The notes: generated by a model from the sequence alone, not told the origin. Positions 1-9,374 are shown, counted from the stretch's first letter. The stretch: 64,000 bases of DNA from Bryobacter sp964387685 (GCA_964387685.1 CAYLXK010000023.1:1-64000); one strand, 5' to 3'. Numbers and translations: made by a program.

Positions 1-929
1 ACGACCTGCCGCTTCTTCGGTAACTCGATTTTTTCAATCTTGTCGAGCGCCTTGATGCGGCTCTGTACCTGCGCGGCCTTGGCCGCATGCGTCTTAAAGC
101 GTTCAATGAAACGCTGCTCTTTGGCGAGCATCGCTTGCTGGCGCGCGAAGGCCGCTTGCTGGTTGGTCTCGCGGATTTCGCGCTCCCGCTCATAGAAGTC
201 GTAGTTGCCGGAGTAGGTGATGATTTCGCCCGCGTCGATCTCGACAATCTTCGACACCAGGCGATTCATGAATTCGCGGTCGTGCGAAGTCATCAACAAC
301 GCGCCTTCATACTCTTTGAGAAAACGTTCGAGCCAGATAATCGACTCAATGTCTAAATGGTTAGTCGGCTCGTCCATCAGCAGGACGTCGGGCCGGCCCA
401 GCAGCACGCGGGCCAGGGCCACGCGCATCTTCCAGCCGCCTGAGAGCGCGCCCACGTCGCCATCCACTTGTTCCTCGCTGAAGCCTAGCCCGGCCAATAC
501 TTCGCGGGCCTGGGCCTCGAGCGTATAGCCGCCCAGATGCTGGTATTCCTCCTGCACTTCTCCAAAGCGTTCGAGGATTTTGTCCATTTCGTCCAGGCGC
601 GCCGGGTCGCCTAAGGCGTGCTCTAGTTCGGCGAGTTCGTGATGCAAGTCGCCTACGCGGCCGCTGCCCGCGATGGCTTCTTCGAGAACACTCCGCCCTG
701 CCATTTCTCCCGCATCTTGGCGAAAGTAGCCGATGGTGAGCTTTTTGGGCACGGAGATGTCCCCATCCTCGGCACTTTCTTCGCCGACGATCATCCTAAA
801 GAGCGTCGTTTTGCCCGCCCCATTCGGGCCCACGAGCCCTGCCTTTTCGCCGGGGTTCAATTGAAAGGAAGCGTCGACGAAAATGATCTGCTTGCCGTAT
901 TGCTTCTGGATATTGGAAAGGGAAATCAT
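1..929 (-). CDS. ABC-F family ATPase, N-terminal part (3' end outside window)
   Basis: This is a soluble ABC-F protein, a family that acts on the ribosome rather than in membrane transport. About 309 residues are visible. They include Walker A GPNGAGKTT (34-42), signature LSGG (162-165), Walker B with DEPTNHLD (about 186-193), and the start of the charged inter-domain linker (RETNQQAAFARQQAM and onward). The second ATPase domain lies beyond base 1. The start at 929 has a GGAG ribosome binding site about 6 bases upstream. It is divergent from the gene at 985. The subfamily (EttA, Uup or YheS-like) cannot be decided from half a protein; the linker fits a Uup/YheS-like member. Confidence 0.93.
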   Translation of the reverse strand, partial: MISLSNIQKQYGKQIIFVDASFQLNPGEKAGLVGPNGAGKTTLFRMIVGEESAEDGDISVPKKLTIGYFRQDAGEMAGRSVLEEAIAGSGRVGDLHHELAELEHALGDPARLDEMDKILERFGEVQEEYQHLGGYTLEAQAREVLAGLGFSEEQVDGDVGALSGGWKMRVALARVLLGRPDVLLMDEPTNHLDIESIIWLERFLKEYEGALLMTSHDREFMNRLVSKIVEIDAGEIITYSGNYDFYEREREIRETNQQAAFARQQAMLAKEQRFIERFKTHAAKAAQVQSRIKALDKIEKIELPKKRQV

Positions 930-970
930 CCGAAACTCCAAGCTAGCAAATGACGGGGTGCGGGCGTCGC

Positions 971-976
971 TATACT
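971..976 (+). promoter_or_regulatory. Candidate -10 box (TATACT), possible leaderless start
   Basis: TATACT lies 8 bases before the ATG at 985, where a -10 element would put the transcript start at or next to the start codon. It also sits in a small palindrome CGCTA-TAC-TAGCG (969-981). The 55-base divergent gap has no Shine-Dalgarno sequence for the + gene and no good -35 box. Confidence 0.35.
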
Positions 977-984
977 AGCGCGAT

Positions 985-1545
985 ATGTTGACGCGAAGAG
1001 CTCTTCTTCTCAGCGCGCCGTTGCTTGGGAGCGCGCAAACCAAGACATTCGTGCCCGCGGAGTTCGCAGTGCCGCAGATGTATCAGGACCCGAAGGGCAA
1101 ATACCAACTTCGGCCTCTGGGGCCCAAGTATGCCAAGCAAGACTATGCCGCCTACATGAGTTCGATCGAGCATTTGCAGCAGACCTTCACCTTTTCCAAG
1201 AGCTGGCCGCACGCGAATTTAACCATGGAGGAAGCGGTCAAGGACGTGGAGGGCGAGATCAAGGGCTTTGAGGCACGGCGCAAGTTCACCTACGCGGTGC
1301 TGACTCCGGATGAAAGCATAGAACTGGGCTGCGTTTACGTCAGCCCCAGCCCTAAGGAAGGCTACGACGCCCAGGTGAGGATTTGGGTAATCGCCAGTGA
1401 GGCCAAGACCGGATTCGAAAAGACGCTGTACACGGACGTGCGCGCGTGGCTGAAGGCGGCCTGGCCCTTTAGTAAGGTGGCGTTTATTGGTCACGAGGTC
1501 AGCCGCGATGATTATCAAAAACTTCCCCCTAAGCCTAGGGCTTAG
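985..1545 (+). CDS. Exported GNAT-fold protein of unknown role
   Basis: The 186-residue protein starts with MLTRRALLLSAPLLGSAQ, a short twin-arginine-like signal peptide. The rest resembles small GNAT N-acetyltransferases: a WPHANLTMEEAVKDVE segment, FTYAVL, LGCVYVSP and a C-terminal AAWPFSKVAF, in the order of the GNAT fold. No clear acetyl-CoA P-loop (R/QxxGxG/A) can be seen, and acetyl-CoA is not expected outside the cytoplasm. It may therefore be a non-catalytic or repurposed GNAT fold, or the N-terminus may not be a true signal. It overlaps the next gene by 38 bases. Confidence 0.75.
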   Translation: MLTRRALLLSAPLLGSAQTKTFVPAEFAVPQMYQDPKGKYQLRPLGPKYAKQDYAAYMSSIEHLQQTFTFSKSWPHANLTMEEAVKDVEGEIKGFEARRKFTYAVLTPDESIELGCVYVSPSPKEGYDAQVRIWVIASEAKTGFEKTLYTDVRAWLKAAWPFSKVAFIGHEVSRDDYQKLPPKPRA

Positions 1546-2707
1546 CCTTTGCTTGGTGGCGGCTTGGCCGGCCGGGGCGCAAGATTCCCAGGCGGCCAAG
1601 CGCATTGAGGCGGTGCGCAAGACGCCGGGCTTTGTGGCGCTATGGGATTTTGGCAAGAAGTCCGACGGCCGCTTTGACGCCTACCAGCCAGCGGGGTCGG
1701 CGAGTGACTATCGCTTGAACGTAACTAATTACGTGCGGGAATATTGGGGCGAGGGGCGGCAAGCCAGTTACGATGATTTTCCAGTGGTCGGCACGGGACC
1801 TTTTGGCCAAGCTGTGCGTATTCAGAAGGAGGCGGACCCTACGTTTCGCCCCATTCTCTTTGTGCCCCGGGAGAAGCTGCACGATACGCGCCTCGATGTA
1901 AAAGGGCCGGGGCGCAGCGTGTCGATGGTGGTGTGGATGATTCGCGAAAGCGGCAACCATGCGCTGGCCGGTATCTGGCATGAAGGCACCGACCTTAAGG
2001 ATCGGGGCGGGGCAGCGCGGCGCGTGGAACCGGGCATGCGCCAGTATGCGCTCTTTGCGGGTTTGGCGGCCAACACGGGCGGGGTGGGCGCGCATGTTTC
2101 CGAAAACGGCGCCGCCTCCTTTGGCGACCGCTACGCGCGCAACCTGTCCGTTACCAAGGCGCGCCTGATGGAGCGCAGCGAGCCGGCGGGGCCGTGGCAA
2201 GCGGCGGCCTTTGTGTTCGATAACGCGAAGAACACCGTCACCTCTTATCTAGACGGCCGAGCCGAAGATTATTGGATAGAAGAGGGTCTGGCCCAGCACC
2301 CCTTCTTCGGCTGGGCCCACAAGGCCTGGACGGCGGGAGAGCGTAAAGACGGCAGCTTTCCGGCGGGGCAATTCTACCGGCCCCCGGAAGCCAACCCGAA
2401 GAAGACGCGCAAACTGGCGGGCGGCGCCGTGCTGCACGAGTATGAGTTCACCAAGGTGCGCGTGGCTGCCGACGGCCGGCGGGAACTGGTGGGCTTGAAA
2501 GTGAACCCGTTCTATTTTGGGCACGATCTCTATTCGCCGGGCGGCCCACAGCGCGGCGGGCCCTTCACAATCGGCCGCGTGATTCATTCGAGCAAGAGCG
2601 TCGGAACGACAGGATGGATCGGGGGCGTAGCGGTATTCGATCAGGCGCTGTCGGGAAAAGAAATGCGGCGGCTGGCGAAGCTGGGACGCCGGGGGATCGC
2701 GCGATGA
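1508..2707 (+). CDS. Secreted LamG/concanavalin-A-like protein
   Basis: This 399-residue protein begins with a clear Sec signal peptide (MIIKNFPLSLGLSLCLVAAWPAGAQ). The body has features of a LamG-type jelly-roll lectin domain: FVALWDFGKK near the mature N-terminus, SVSMVVWMIR, and a C-terminal WIGGVAVFDQALSGKEMRRL, the usual last strand of LamG domains in planctomycete and acidobacterial surface proteins. An in-frame ATG at 1487 would add seven residues before the signal; 1508 is preferred because it gives a normal signal start. The ligand is unknown. Confidence 0.75.
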   Translation: MIIKNFPLSLGLSLCLVAAWPAGAQDSQAAKRIEAVRKTPGFVALWDFGKKSDGRFDAYQPAGSASDYRLNVTNYVREYWGEGRQASYDDFPVVGTGPFGQAVRIQKEADPTFRPILFVPREKLHDTRLDVKGPGRSVSMVVWMIRESGNHALAGIWHEGTDLKDRGGAARRVEPGMRQYALFAGLAANTGGVGAHVSENGAASFGDRYARNLSVTKARLMERSEPAGPWQAAAFVFDNAKNTVTSYLDGRAEDYWIEEGLAQHPFFGWAHKAWTAGERKDGSFPAGQFYRPPEANPKKTRKLAGGAVLHEYEFTKVRVAADGRRELVGLKVNPFYFGHDLYSPGGPQRGGPFTIGRVIHSSKSVGTTGWIGGVAVFDQALSGKEMRRLAKLGRRGIAR

Positions 2708-3276
2708 CCATGCTGGCACTGCTCGTTTTGCTGGGCCAAGTGGAGTTGACTCAGACGCAAGCGCAGGCGCTGATCCTGCGTGCGGAAGCGCCGGCGTACC
2801 CACCTTTGGCAAGGCAAGCCAGAATCCAAGGTACGGTCCGCGTGCGGATTCGCGTTGCTCCGGATGCAAGCGCGCAAGGGGAGATCCTGTCTGGGCACCC
2901 GCTATTGGTTCCTAGCGTTGAGAAAGCGCTCCGGGTCTGGCAGTTCAAGCCGGCGCGGCAGGGGTATCACTTCGTCCAGGACTTTGTCTTTGAGCTAGTG
3001 GACCAGACGCAGCGGATTCTGCCGCGGGTGCAGGAGCGCGCGCCGTGGGAGGATGCGGCGGATCGGGGCGAATGGGAACTGGCCGTAGCGGAGTATGAGG
3101 AACGCGGCTCGACGCCAAGGAAGCGGTTGCTCTTTGCGCGGATTCAATTGGAACGAGGCGACTGGGGTAGCGCGTATCACCATCTGGCCCTGGCCTATCG
3201 GGCGGAACGCGATGCCGGCTACCGGCGGGAGATGGAGGAGTTGGCCGAGCGGATGGGCGTCCGGCCGTTACGCTAG
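2704..3276 (+). CDS. Secreted TonB C-terminal domain protein
   Basis: A 190-residue protein starting at an ATGA overlap with the LamG gene, which suggests translational coupling. A short hydrophobic N-terminus (MTMLALLVLLGQ) is followed by a TonB C-terminal-like domain: EAPAYPPLARQARIQGTVRV, then SGHPLLVPSVEKALRVWQFKPA. The last third is helical and TPR-like. In proteins of this class the domain stands free of the TonB membrane helix, and the partner receptor is not known. The assignment rests on the YPPLARQARIQGTV and WQFKPA signatures. Confidence 0.8.
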   Translation: MTMLALLVLLGQVELTQTQAQALILRAEAPAYPPLARQARIQGTVRVRIRVAPDASAQGEILSGHPLLVPSVEKALRVWQFKPARQGYHFVQDFVFELVDQTQRILPRVQERAPWEDAADRGEWELAVAEYEERGSTPRKRLLFARIQLERGDWGSAYHHLALAYRAERDAGYRREMEELAERMGVRPLR

Positions 3277-3297
3277 CCAAGCTAACCTAAAGGCTAG

Positions 3298-4602
3298 ATG
3301 CAATCTATTCGTCTGGGAATCGTCGGCAGCGGCAATGTGGGCACCGGCACCCTCGAAATTCTCAACCAACACGCGGGCGAAATCGCGGCCAAACTTGGAT
3401 TTCCCCTGAGCGTCAGCTCGGTTTCAAGCCGAAACATTTTGGCCAAAGATGTTTCGGGATTCCCCGCCGGCGCGCGATTAAGCGCCGATTGGCGTGATGC
3501 GGTGCTGGCCCCCGACGTGGACATCGTCTGTGAACTGGTGGGGGGAACCACGGTAGCCAAGGACGTGATTGAAGCGGCGCTGCGGGCGGGCAAGCCCGTC
3601 GTTACGGCCAACAAGGAGCTGATGGCGCTCGACGGCCCGCGGCTTTTTGCTCTAGCGCTGGAGCATGGGGCGGCATTGCACATGGAGGCGAGCGTCGCAG
3701 GCGGCATACCGATCCATGCGGTGCTGCGGGAGGGAATCTCCGCCGACCGGATCGAGGCCTTTTATGGCATCTTGAACGGGACCTCGAACTACATCCTGAC
3801 GGAGATCGAAGCCAAGGGGACAGCGTTTGGCGAGGTCTTGGCCGAAGCACAGCGGCTGGGTTACGCCGAAGCCGATCCCACGGCGGATATCGAAGGCTAC
3901 GATGCCCGCTCGAAGCTGGCACTGCTGGCCCAACTGGCCTTTGGCCAGAGGATCAATCCGACTGAGGTTTACTGTGAAGGCATCGGCCGTATTACTCCCT
4001 TTGACTTCGAGTACGCTCATACGCTGGGCCACACGATCCGGCTGCTGTGTGCGGCGCGGGTAAGCGGAGCGGGTTTGGCGTTAAGTGTGCGGCCGAGCCT
4101 GATTCCGAAGGCGACAATTCTGGCGAGCGTGCAAGGAGCCTACAACGCGATCTGGGTACGGGGCCATGCCGGGCAAGATACGTTTTATTACGGGCGCGGC
4201 GCTGGTCCGCTGCCGACCGGAGTGGCTGTGGTGTCAGACATTATGCGGGCGGCGAGAGATTTGCGGTCTGGGGCAAGGCAGCGCGTTTCGCCCTTTAGCT
4301 TTCAGGAACTGGGGAAGGCAAAGCTGGCGTCGAGCGAAGACTTCCAGTCGGGCTACTACCTGCGTTTTCGCGTTAAGGATGCGACGGGGATCATCGCGGC
4401 GCTCGGCCGGATTTTGGCCGATTGCGGCGTATCAATCGACGCGGTGTTGCAACTGCCGAGCGAGAACAAGGCGAATCTGCCTTTCGTCATTACGGTGGAG
4501 ACGGCGCGGGAGGCAGCCATTCGGAAGGCGCTCGCGGCGATGGCGGCACTCGAGTTCCTGGTAGAAGCGCCGCTGGCCTTGCCGCTAGAGAAGGGGCTCT
4601 AA
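3298..4602 (+). CDS. hom: Homoserine dehydrogenase
   Basis: Homoserine dehydrogenase reduces aspartate semialdehyde to homoserine in the threonine and methionine branch. The 434-residue length is standard for the ACT-containing form. It shows the Rossmann motif GIVGSGNVGTGT near the N-terminus, the catalytic-domain signatures MEASVAGGIPI and LNGTSNYIL, and a C-terminal ACT domain (YYLRFRVKDATGIIAALGRI) that usually mediates feedback by threonine. It lies between unrelated genes, 2 bases before the TPR gene. No thrB or thrC is present in the window. Confidence 0.96.
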   Translation: MQSIRLGIVGSGNVGTGTLEILNQHAGEIAAKLGFPLSVSSVSSRNILAKDVSGFPAGARLSADWRDAVLAPDVDIVCELVGGTTVAKDVIEAALRAGKPVVTANKELMALDGPRLFALALEHGAALHMEASVAGGIPIHAVLREGISADRIEAFYGILNGTSNYILTEIEAKGTAFGEVLAEAQRLGYAEADPTADIEGYDARSKLALLAQLAFGQRINPTEVYCEGIGRITPFDFEYAHTLGHTIRLLCAARVSGAGLALSVRPSLIPKATILASVQGAYNAIWVRGHAGQDTFYYGRGAGPLPTGVAVVSDIMRAARDLRSGARQRVSPFSFQELGKAKLASSEDFQSGYYLRFRVKDATGIIAALGRILADCGVSIDAVLQLPSENKANLPFVITVETAREAAIRKALAAMAALEFLVEAPLALPLEKGL

Positions 4603-4604
4603 GC

Positions 4605-5756
4605 ATGCTGCCGCTTCTGCTGCTCGCATTTGCGGCACCACCGCTAAGCCCGGAAATTGTTCGGGGCTTCGAGTATTTTTACAATCTCGACTACGACCGG
4701 GCCCGGCAAATCTTTGCCGAAGCCGCCAAGGCCAAGCCGGAGGAAGCGCGCCGTTACAACTATCTGGCGCAGGCGGTGCTGTACCGCGCGATGTTGAAGG
4801 CCGGGGCATTGGAAAGCGAATTGGTGAGCGGAACGAATCCGTTCTTGCGCCGGGAGAAGATGAACCCGACCGCCGAGGAACAGGCCGAGTTTGACGAGGC
4901 GGTAGCAAGCGCGTTTGCCAAAGCGCAGGCGGTGCTCACTAAATCGCCAAAGGACGCGGCGGCGCTGTATTCTCTGGCGGTGACTTACGGATTGCGCGCA
5001 AACTACAACTTTTTGGTGCGTAAGGCGTGGATGGATAGTTTGCGGGATGCGACCAATGCGCGCAAGAACGCCGAGGCATGTCTGGCGGCAGATCCCACCT
5101 ACGAGGATGCCCGGATCATTCTGGGGGTGCACGATTACATTGTGGGGAGCCTGTCGTGGGGCTATAAGGTGATGGGATTTCTGGCGGGAATCCGCGGGGA
5201 TCGCGAGGGAGGGATCCGGCAACTGGAGTCGGTGAAGGGGCTGACGGAGGCCAAGATTTTGCTGGCGGCCATTTACCGCCGGGAGAAGCGGGCGTCGCAG
5301 GCCATTCCGCTGCTGGCGGGCTTGATTGAAGCCTATCCGCGCAACTACTTACTGCGGCTGGAACTGGCGCAGATGCTGGGAGACTTGGGCGAGCGAGAGA
5401 AGTCCATTGAACGCATGGACGAAGTAATCGCGCTGCAGAAGCAGGGAGCGCCGGGCTTTGCGGGCATTCAGCCGGAGAAGCTTTGTTACCTGAAAGGGAA
5501 CCTGTTGTTCTGGTTTGACGAATATGGGAAGGCGGCGGCGGAGCTGGCAAAGGCGGTCGCGGCACAGGAGCGCCTCGATTTGAATACGGCACTGCTGGCC
5601 GGGATGCGCTTGGGCCAGACCTACGACTTAATGGGGCAGAGGCGGAATGCGGAGGCGGCCTACCGAAGGACGGCCGCACTGGCGCCGGATAGTGACTTCG
5701 CCAAAGAGTGCCAGCGCTATTTGGCCAAGCCCTACAAACGGGATAGGATCGCGTAA
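4605..5756 (+). CDS. Exported TPR-repeat protein
   Basis: A 383-residue protein with a short hydrophobic leader (MLPLLLLAFAAPP) and helix-turn-helix TPR-like repeats, for example GFEYFYNLDYDRARQIFAEA, AALYSLAVTYGLRANY and GMRLGQTYDLMGQRRNAEAA. TPR arrays bind other proteins; the partner is unknown. The start at 4605 follows the hom stop by 2 bases. The stop overlaps the sulfatase start (TAATG), so the two are probably co-translated. Confidence 0.85.
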   Translation: MLPLLLLAFAAPPLSPEIVRGFEYFYNLDYDRARQIFAEAAKAKPEEARRYNYLAQAVLYRAMLKAGALESELVSGTNPFLRREKMNPTAEEQAEFDEAVASAFAKAQAVLTKSPKDAAALYSLAVTYGLRANYNFLVRKAWMDSLRDATNARKNAEACLAADPTYEDARIILGVHDYIVGSLSWGYKVMGFLAGIRGDREGGIRQLESVKGLTEAKILLAAIYRREKRASQAIPLLAGLIEAYPRNYLLRLELAQMLGDLGEREKSIERMDEVIALQKQGAPGFAGIQPEKLCYLKGNLLFWFDEYGKAAAELAKAVAAQERLDLNTALLAGMRLGQTYDLMGQRRNAEAAYRRTAALAPDSDFAKECQRYLAKPYKRDRIA

Positions 5757-7045
5757 TGCTGACCCGACGAACGTTGTTGCAAGGGGCCCTGGCGCCCGCC
5801 CAGCGGAAACCGAATGTATTGCTGGTGCTGATGGACGACTTGGGCTGGAAAGATTTTGGGTGTTATGGGAGCGAATACTACGAGACGCCGCACATTGACG
5901 CGCTGGCGGCGAAGAGCGTGCGCTTCGAGCGGTTTTACGCGGCGTGTCCGGTGTGTTCGCCGACGCGGGCCAGCATCTTGACAGGCAAGTATCCAACGCG
6001 GACGGGGATCACAGACTATATACCGGGACTGAAGGCTCCGGCGGGCGCGCCGCTCCAGACGCCGCAGACGAAGCTGCAATTGGACTTGAGCGAGAAGACG
6101 ATCGCGGAGTACCTGCGGCCCTTGGGCTATGTAAGCGCGTCGTTTGGGAAGTGGCATTTGGGAGGCAACGGCTTTGCGCCGACCGATCAGGGCTTTGACG
6201 TAAATGTGGGCGGAGACCAGCGGGGGCAGCCGAATGCGTATCTGGCCCCGTTTAACGCGCCGGGACTGGCCGAGGCGGCGGCGGGTACCGAGTTAACGGG
6301 TTACCTGACGGCGAAGGCGATCTCTTGGGCGAAGAAGCAAGAGGTCGCGGGGCAGCCTTATTTTCTGTACCTGCCGCAGTTTGCGGTGCATACGCCGCTG
6401 GGGAGCTTGGCCAAGCTCGTGGAGAAATACAAGGGGAAGAAGCATGTCAACGCGACCTATTCCGCGATGATGGAGTGCGTGGACGAGGCCATTGGTGCGT
6501 TGACAAGCCAATTGGACCTGTCGAACACGATTACGATCCTGACTTCCGACAATGGGGGCATTGTGAACCTGCGGGGGACGCCGGTAACGTCGAACGCGCC
6601 GCTGCGCGAGCAGAAGGGCTATGTGTATGAAGGCGGGATCCGCGTGCCGTGCTTAATCTCGGCACCGGGGATGAAGCCAAGAGTGGAGCGGGCGCCCGGG
6701 TGTTCGATCGATCTGTTGCCGACGATCCTGAGCTTGCTGGGACAGGCTACGCCCGAGGGAATCGATGGGACGCCGATCTTCCGGCGGCGCGGGACGCCGG
6801 CCTATTATTGGCACTACCCGCACTACCACGGGCTGGGCGGCAAGCCTTCCGGGGCAATGGTGGACGGGGATTGGAAGCTGGTGGAGCATTACGAGACCAA
6901 TACGACAGAGCTCTACAATCTGGCCAAGGATGTTGGGGAAAAGAACGATTTGGCGGCGAGAGAGACGAAACGAGCCGAGCGGATGAAGACGGAACTGGCG
7001 GCGTGGCGTGCGGCGACAAAGGCCGTGATGCCGTCAAAAAAATAG
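5756..7045 (+). CDS. Type I sulfatase (arylsulfatase family)
   Basis: A formylglycine-dependent sulfatase that should hydrolyse sulfate esters. Key elements are VLMDDLGW (metal-binding Asp27/Asp28), the CSPTR motif at 67-71 whose Cys is converted to formylglycine, GKWHLGG, and SDNGG. The N-terminus MLTRRTLLQGALAPAQ has a short twin-arginine pattern, suggesting export. At 429 residues it is near normal length. No dedicated sulfatase-modifying enzyme is in the window. The substrate cannot be told from sequence; polysaccharide sulfate is a family-level guess. Confidence 0.93.
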   Translation: MLTRRTLLQGALAPAQRKPNVLLVLMDDLGWKDFGCYGSEYYETPHIDALAAKSVRFERFYAACPVCSPTRASILTGKYPTRTGITDYIPGLKAPAGAPLQTPQTKLQLDLSEKTIAEYLRPLGYVSASFGKWHLGGNGFAPTDQGFDVNVGGDQRGQPNAYLAPFNAPGLAEAAAGTELTGYLTAKAISWAKKQEVAGQPYFLYLPQFAVHTPLGSLAKLVEKYKGKKHVNATYSAMMECVDEAIGALTSQLDLSNTITILTSDNGGIVNLRGTPVTSNAPLREQKGYVYEGGIRVPCLISAPGMKPRVERAPGCSIDLLPTILSLLGQATPEGIDGTPIFRRRGTPAYYWHYPHYHGLGGKPSGAMVDGDWKLVEHYETNTTELYNLAKDVGEKNDLAARETKRAERMKTELAAWRAATKAVMPSKK

Positions 7046-7825
7046 GGGCTTCCGGGCGACGGCCTGGAGGAAGGTAAGTACAAAAAGCCCGTAGTGGGCC
7101 AGAGCCACGAGAAAGAGGGCGGCGCCGGCGCCGATTTGGCTGAAGAAGAAGCCGGCGAGGGGAAGTACTTGCAGGCCATGGAGGCCGATGAAGTGGGATA
7201 TACGGAGGTCTCCGGCCTGGGTGGACCAATTAAAGAAAGGGATGCCGGGGCCGCCGTCCTTGAGGCCCACCGTATGTGCGCCGGAGGCGCCCATGTATCC
7301 ACCTTGCACGCTAGCGAGGATGGCGAGCAGGATGCCCAGGCGGCAGCCCCAAAGCGCCGCAGCGGGCATGGGGCGGGGCGAGGAGAAAAAATAGAGCAGT
7401 AACCAGAGCAACAGGAGGGTGTTGATGGCGATGGCGATCCCCATGAGGCTAAAGACGGTGCTGTTGAAGGCCGAGGAAAAATTGTAGTGGCTACGCTGGC
7501 CGCGGAGCGCTTGGCCGGATATGGCCACGTTTTCGAGCAGAAGCAGGAAGCTGGAGAGGCCGCCGATCCAAAGCTTGGATGCGGCAGGGGCTTCAACGAG
7601 GCTGAGCAGCCAGCCCAGGGTCCAGAGAAAAGCCGTGGACGAGATCAGAAATTTGGCAGGCTTGAGCCAGACGTTGACCCCGAGGAGCTGGCGTTGGTCG
7701 AAATACAGGGCCACGAGCGCCACGGCGAGAGCAGCCAGGTGCAGTAGGCCGACCCAGGCGCAGACTTCGCTGCCCTCGGCGGCTTTGCGAAACCAGACGG
7801 CGGGGTTTAGGCTCCAGGTTCCCAT
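7034..7825 (-). CDS. Polytopic membrane protein, unknown function
   Basis: A 263-residue hydrophobic protein with about seven predicted membrane helices and the polar segment VNVWLKPAKFLIS, which seems characteristic of a conserved but uncharacterised family. The ATG at 7825 is chosen because GAAGGG lies 4-9 bases upstream. A longer open frame exists but would run through the preceding gene. It overlaps the ABA4-like gene by 19 bases and convergently overlaps the sulfatase by 12 bases, so it is probably the last gene of the nagA operon. Confidence 0.75.
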   Translation of the reverse strand: MGTWSLNPAVWFRKAAEGSEVCAWVGLLHLAALAVALVALYFDQRQLLGVNVWLKPAKFLISSTAFLWTLGWLLSLVEAPAASKLWIGGLSSFLLLLENVAISGQALRGQRSHYNFSSAFNSTVFSLMGIAIAINTLLLLWLLLYFFSSPRPMPAAALWGCRLGILLAILASVQGGYMGASGAHTVGLKDGGPGIPFFNWSTQAGDLRISHFIGLHGLQVLPLAGFFFSQIGAGAALFLVALAHYGLFVLTFLQAVARKPLFF

Positions 7826-8223
7826 TTGCCCTTCGTGATTCCTCGCAAAGACAAGTATAGTAGGAGGCCGAGCGGACCCAGGAGAAACGTGAGAGCGAGA
7901 CAGGGGACAAGCTGCCAGCGGGGGATGCCGAGGCGCAGGGCGTCGCGGCTTTCCCAGGCGCCGGTGAAGAGATCGAAGATCAAATAGTGCACCCAGCCGG
8001 CAAAGACGGCCTGAGGTTGGGCGAAGAGGCGCGAGACTTCGGCGAGGGAGCCGAAGCCGCCATCGCCGAGGCCGTTGCGCAGGAGCCAGGCGTAAAGCAG
8101 GCCGAGCGACACGGGGATGAATAGCGCGCAGTAGCGTTGGGTCCAGGGCCAGCGCGGAGCGAGGATCAAGAGCAACCAGCCCGGGAGAACGCTCAAGTTG
8201 GCGAGACTGAAAAGTTGTTCCAT
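7807..8223 (-). CDS. ABA4-like (DUF4281) membrane protein
   Basis: A 138-residue protein with four likely membrane helices. The opening LANLSVLPGWLLLILAPRWP, the central WVHYLIFDLFTGAWESRDA and LTFLLGPLGLLLYLSLR match the family related to plant ABA4 (DUF4281). The plant member is needed for neoxanthin synthesis; bacterial members have no firm role. Its ATG overlaps the nagA stop (TAATG on the minus strand), indicating translational coupling. Confidence 0.8.
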   Translation of the reverse strand: MEQLFSLANLSVLPGWLLLILAPRWPWTQRYCALFIPVSLGLLYAWLLRNGLGDGGFGSLAEVSRLFAQPQAVFAGWVHYLIFDLFTGAWESRDALRLGIPRWQLVPCLALTFLLGPLGLLLYLSLRGITKGKWEPGA

Positions 8224-9374
8224 TAGGGACGCTCGTAGACCAAGCGGCCGGAGAGCCAGGTGCGGAGAATGGTGAGGCGTTTTTCGTCGAGGGTGAATTC
8301 GACGAGGTCCGAGCGGTCGCCGGGGTTGAGGCCGCGAATGCGTCCTCCAATGCGGCCAGCGCGGGCGGGATTGGTGGTGGCCAGAGTAATGGCGTCGCGC
8401 AGGCTGAGGCCGCCCAAGCTCATGAGGTTGCCGACGCCGATGTGCATTTTGAGGGCGGAGCCGGCCAGCCGCGTGCCGTCGCGCAGGGTGACTTTGTCCC
8501 CGGGGTGAAGGGTGACTTCGACTTCGCCCAGGCGGTACGGGCCAGGTTCGCATCCGGTGGGCATGACGGCGTCGGTGACGAGCACGCTTCTTTCGATGCC
8601 TTTGGCGCGGAGGGCGACTTTTAAGAAGCTAGGCGGGAGGTGAATGCCATCGACGATGAGGCTGGCCGTGAGCCGGTCCTCGGCCAGTTGTTCCCAGATG
8701 TAGTTGGGATGGCGGGGAAGAATGGCGTGGGCGCCGTTGCCGATGTGGGTGGACATGGTGGCGCCGGCCTCGACGGCTTCGGCGATTTGTTCGCGGGTGG
8801 CCTTGGTGTGGCCAAGGCTAACGACGACGCCTTCGCCGACGACTTCGCGAATGAAGGCGGCGGCGCCGGGGTATTCCGGAGAGAGCGTTAAGAGGCGGAT
8901 GTGGCCTTCGGCGGCGTGTTGCATCTCACGCCATTCCGCGAGGCTGTAAGGGCGGGCGTGCTGGACGGGATGGGCACCGCGAGGGCCATCCTCGGCCGAG
9001 ATAAACGGGCCTTCGGCGTGGAAGCCTTCGAGGGCCTCGCCCTCGGGGAGTTCCCGCCGGGCGTGGGCCAGCATGGCCAGGGCGGCGCACATAGTTTCGC
9101 GGCTACCGGTGATGACGGTGGGGAAGAGTCGCGTGACGCCAGTGGCGAACTGCGCACGCAGGCTGCGGGCGATGTCCTCAAGCGAGGCGCCGGGGGAGCA
9201 GTAATCCACACCCGCATAGCCGTTCACCTGAAGGTCGACAAATCCGGGGGCCAGGAAGGGCAGGGGACTATCGGGAGGGTGGAGGAGCTCATCGACGCCT
9301 TCAAGCACCTGGCTAAAGCGGATTTCGGAGGGCGCGCCCGTTCGGTAATCCAGGCCCAAACATTTTTGACTCAT
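8223..9374 (-). CDS. nagA: N-acetylglucosamine-6-phosphate deacetylase
   Basis: NagA removes the acetyl group of GlcNAc-6-phosphate in amino-sugar and cell-wall recycling. The 383-residue protein has amidohydrolase features: APGFVDLQVNGYAGVDY, GFHAEGPFIS, SLGHTKAT, ATMSTHIGNGAHAI, LVTDAVMPTG and a C-terminal GDRSDLVEF. It is the first gene of a minus-strand operon with two membrane protein genes. No nagB or NagE-type transporter is nearby. Confidence 0.93.
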   Translation of the reverse strand: MSQKCLGLDYRTGAPSEIRFSQVLEGVDELLHPPDSPLPFLAPGFVDLQVNGYAGVDYCSPGASLEDIARSLRAQFATGVTRLFPTVITGSRETMCAALAMLAHARRELPEGEALEGFHAEGPFISAEDGPRGAHPVQHARPYSLAEWREMQHAAEGHIRLLTLSPEYPGAAAFIREVVGEGVVVSLGHTKATREQIAEAVEAGATMSTHIGNGAHAILPRHPNYIWEQLAEDRLTASLIVDGIHLPPSFLKVALRAKGIERSVLVTDAVMPTGCEPGPYRLGEVEVTLHPGDKVTLRDGTRLAGSALKMHIGVGNLMSLGGLSLRDAITLATTNPARAGRIGGRIRGLNPGDRSDLVEFTLDEKRLTILRTWLSGRLVYERP

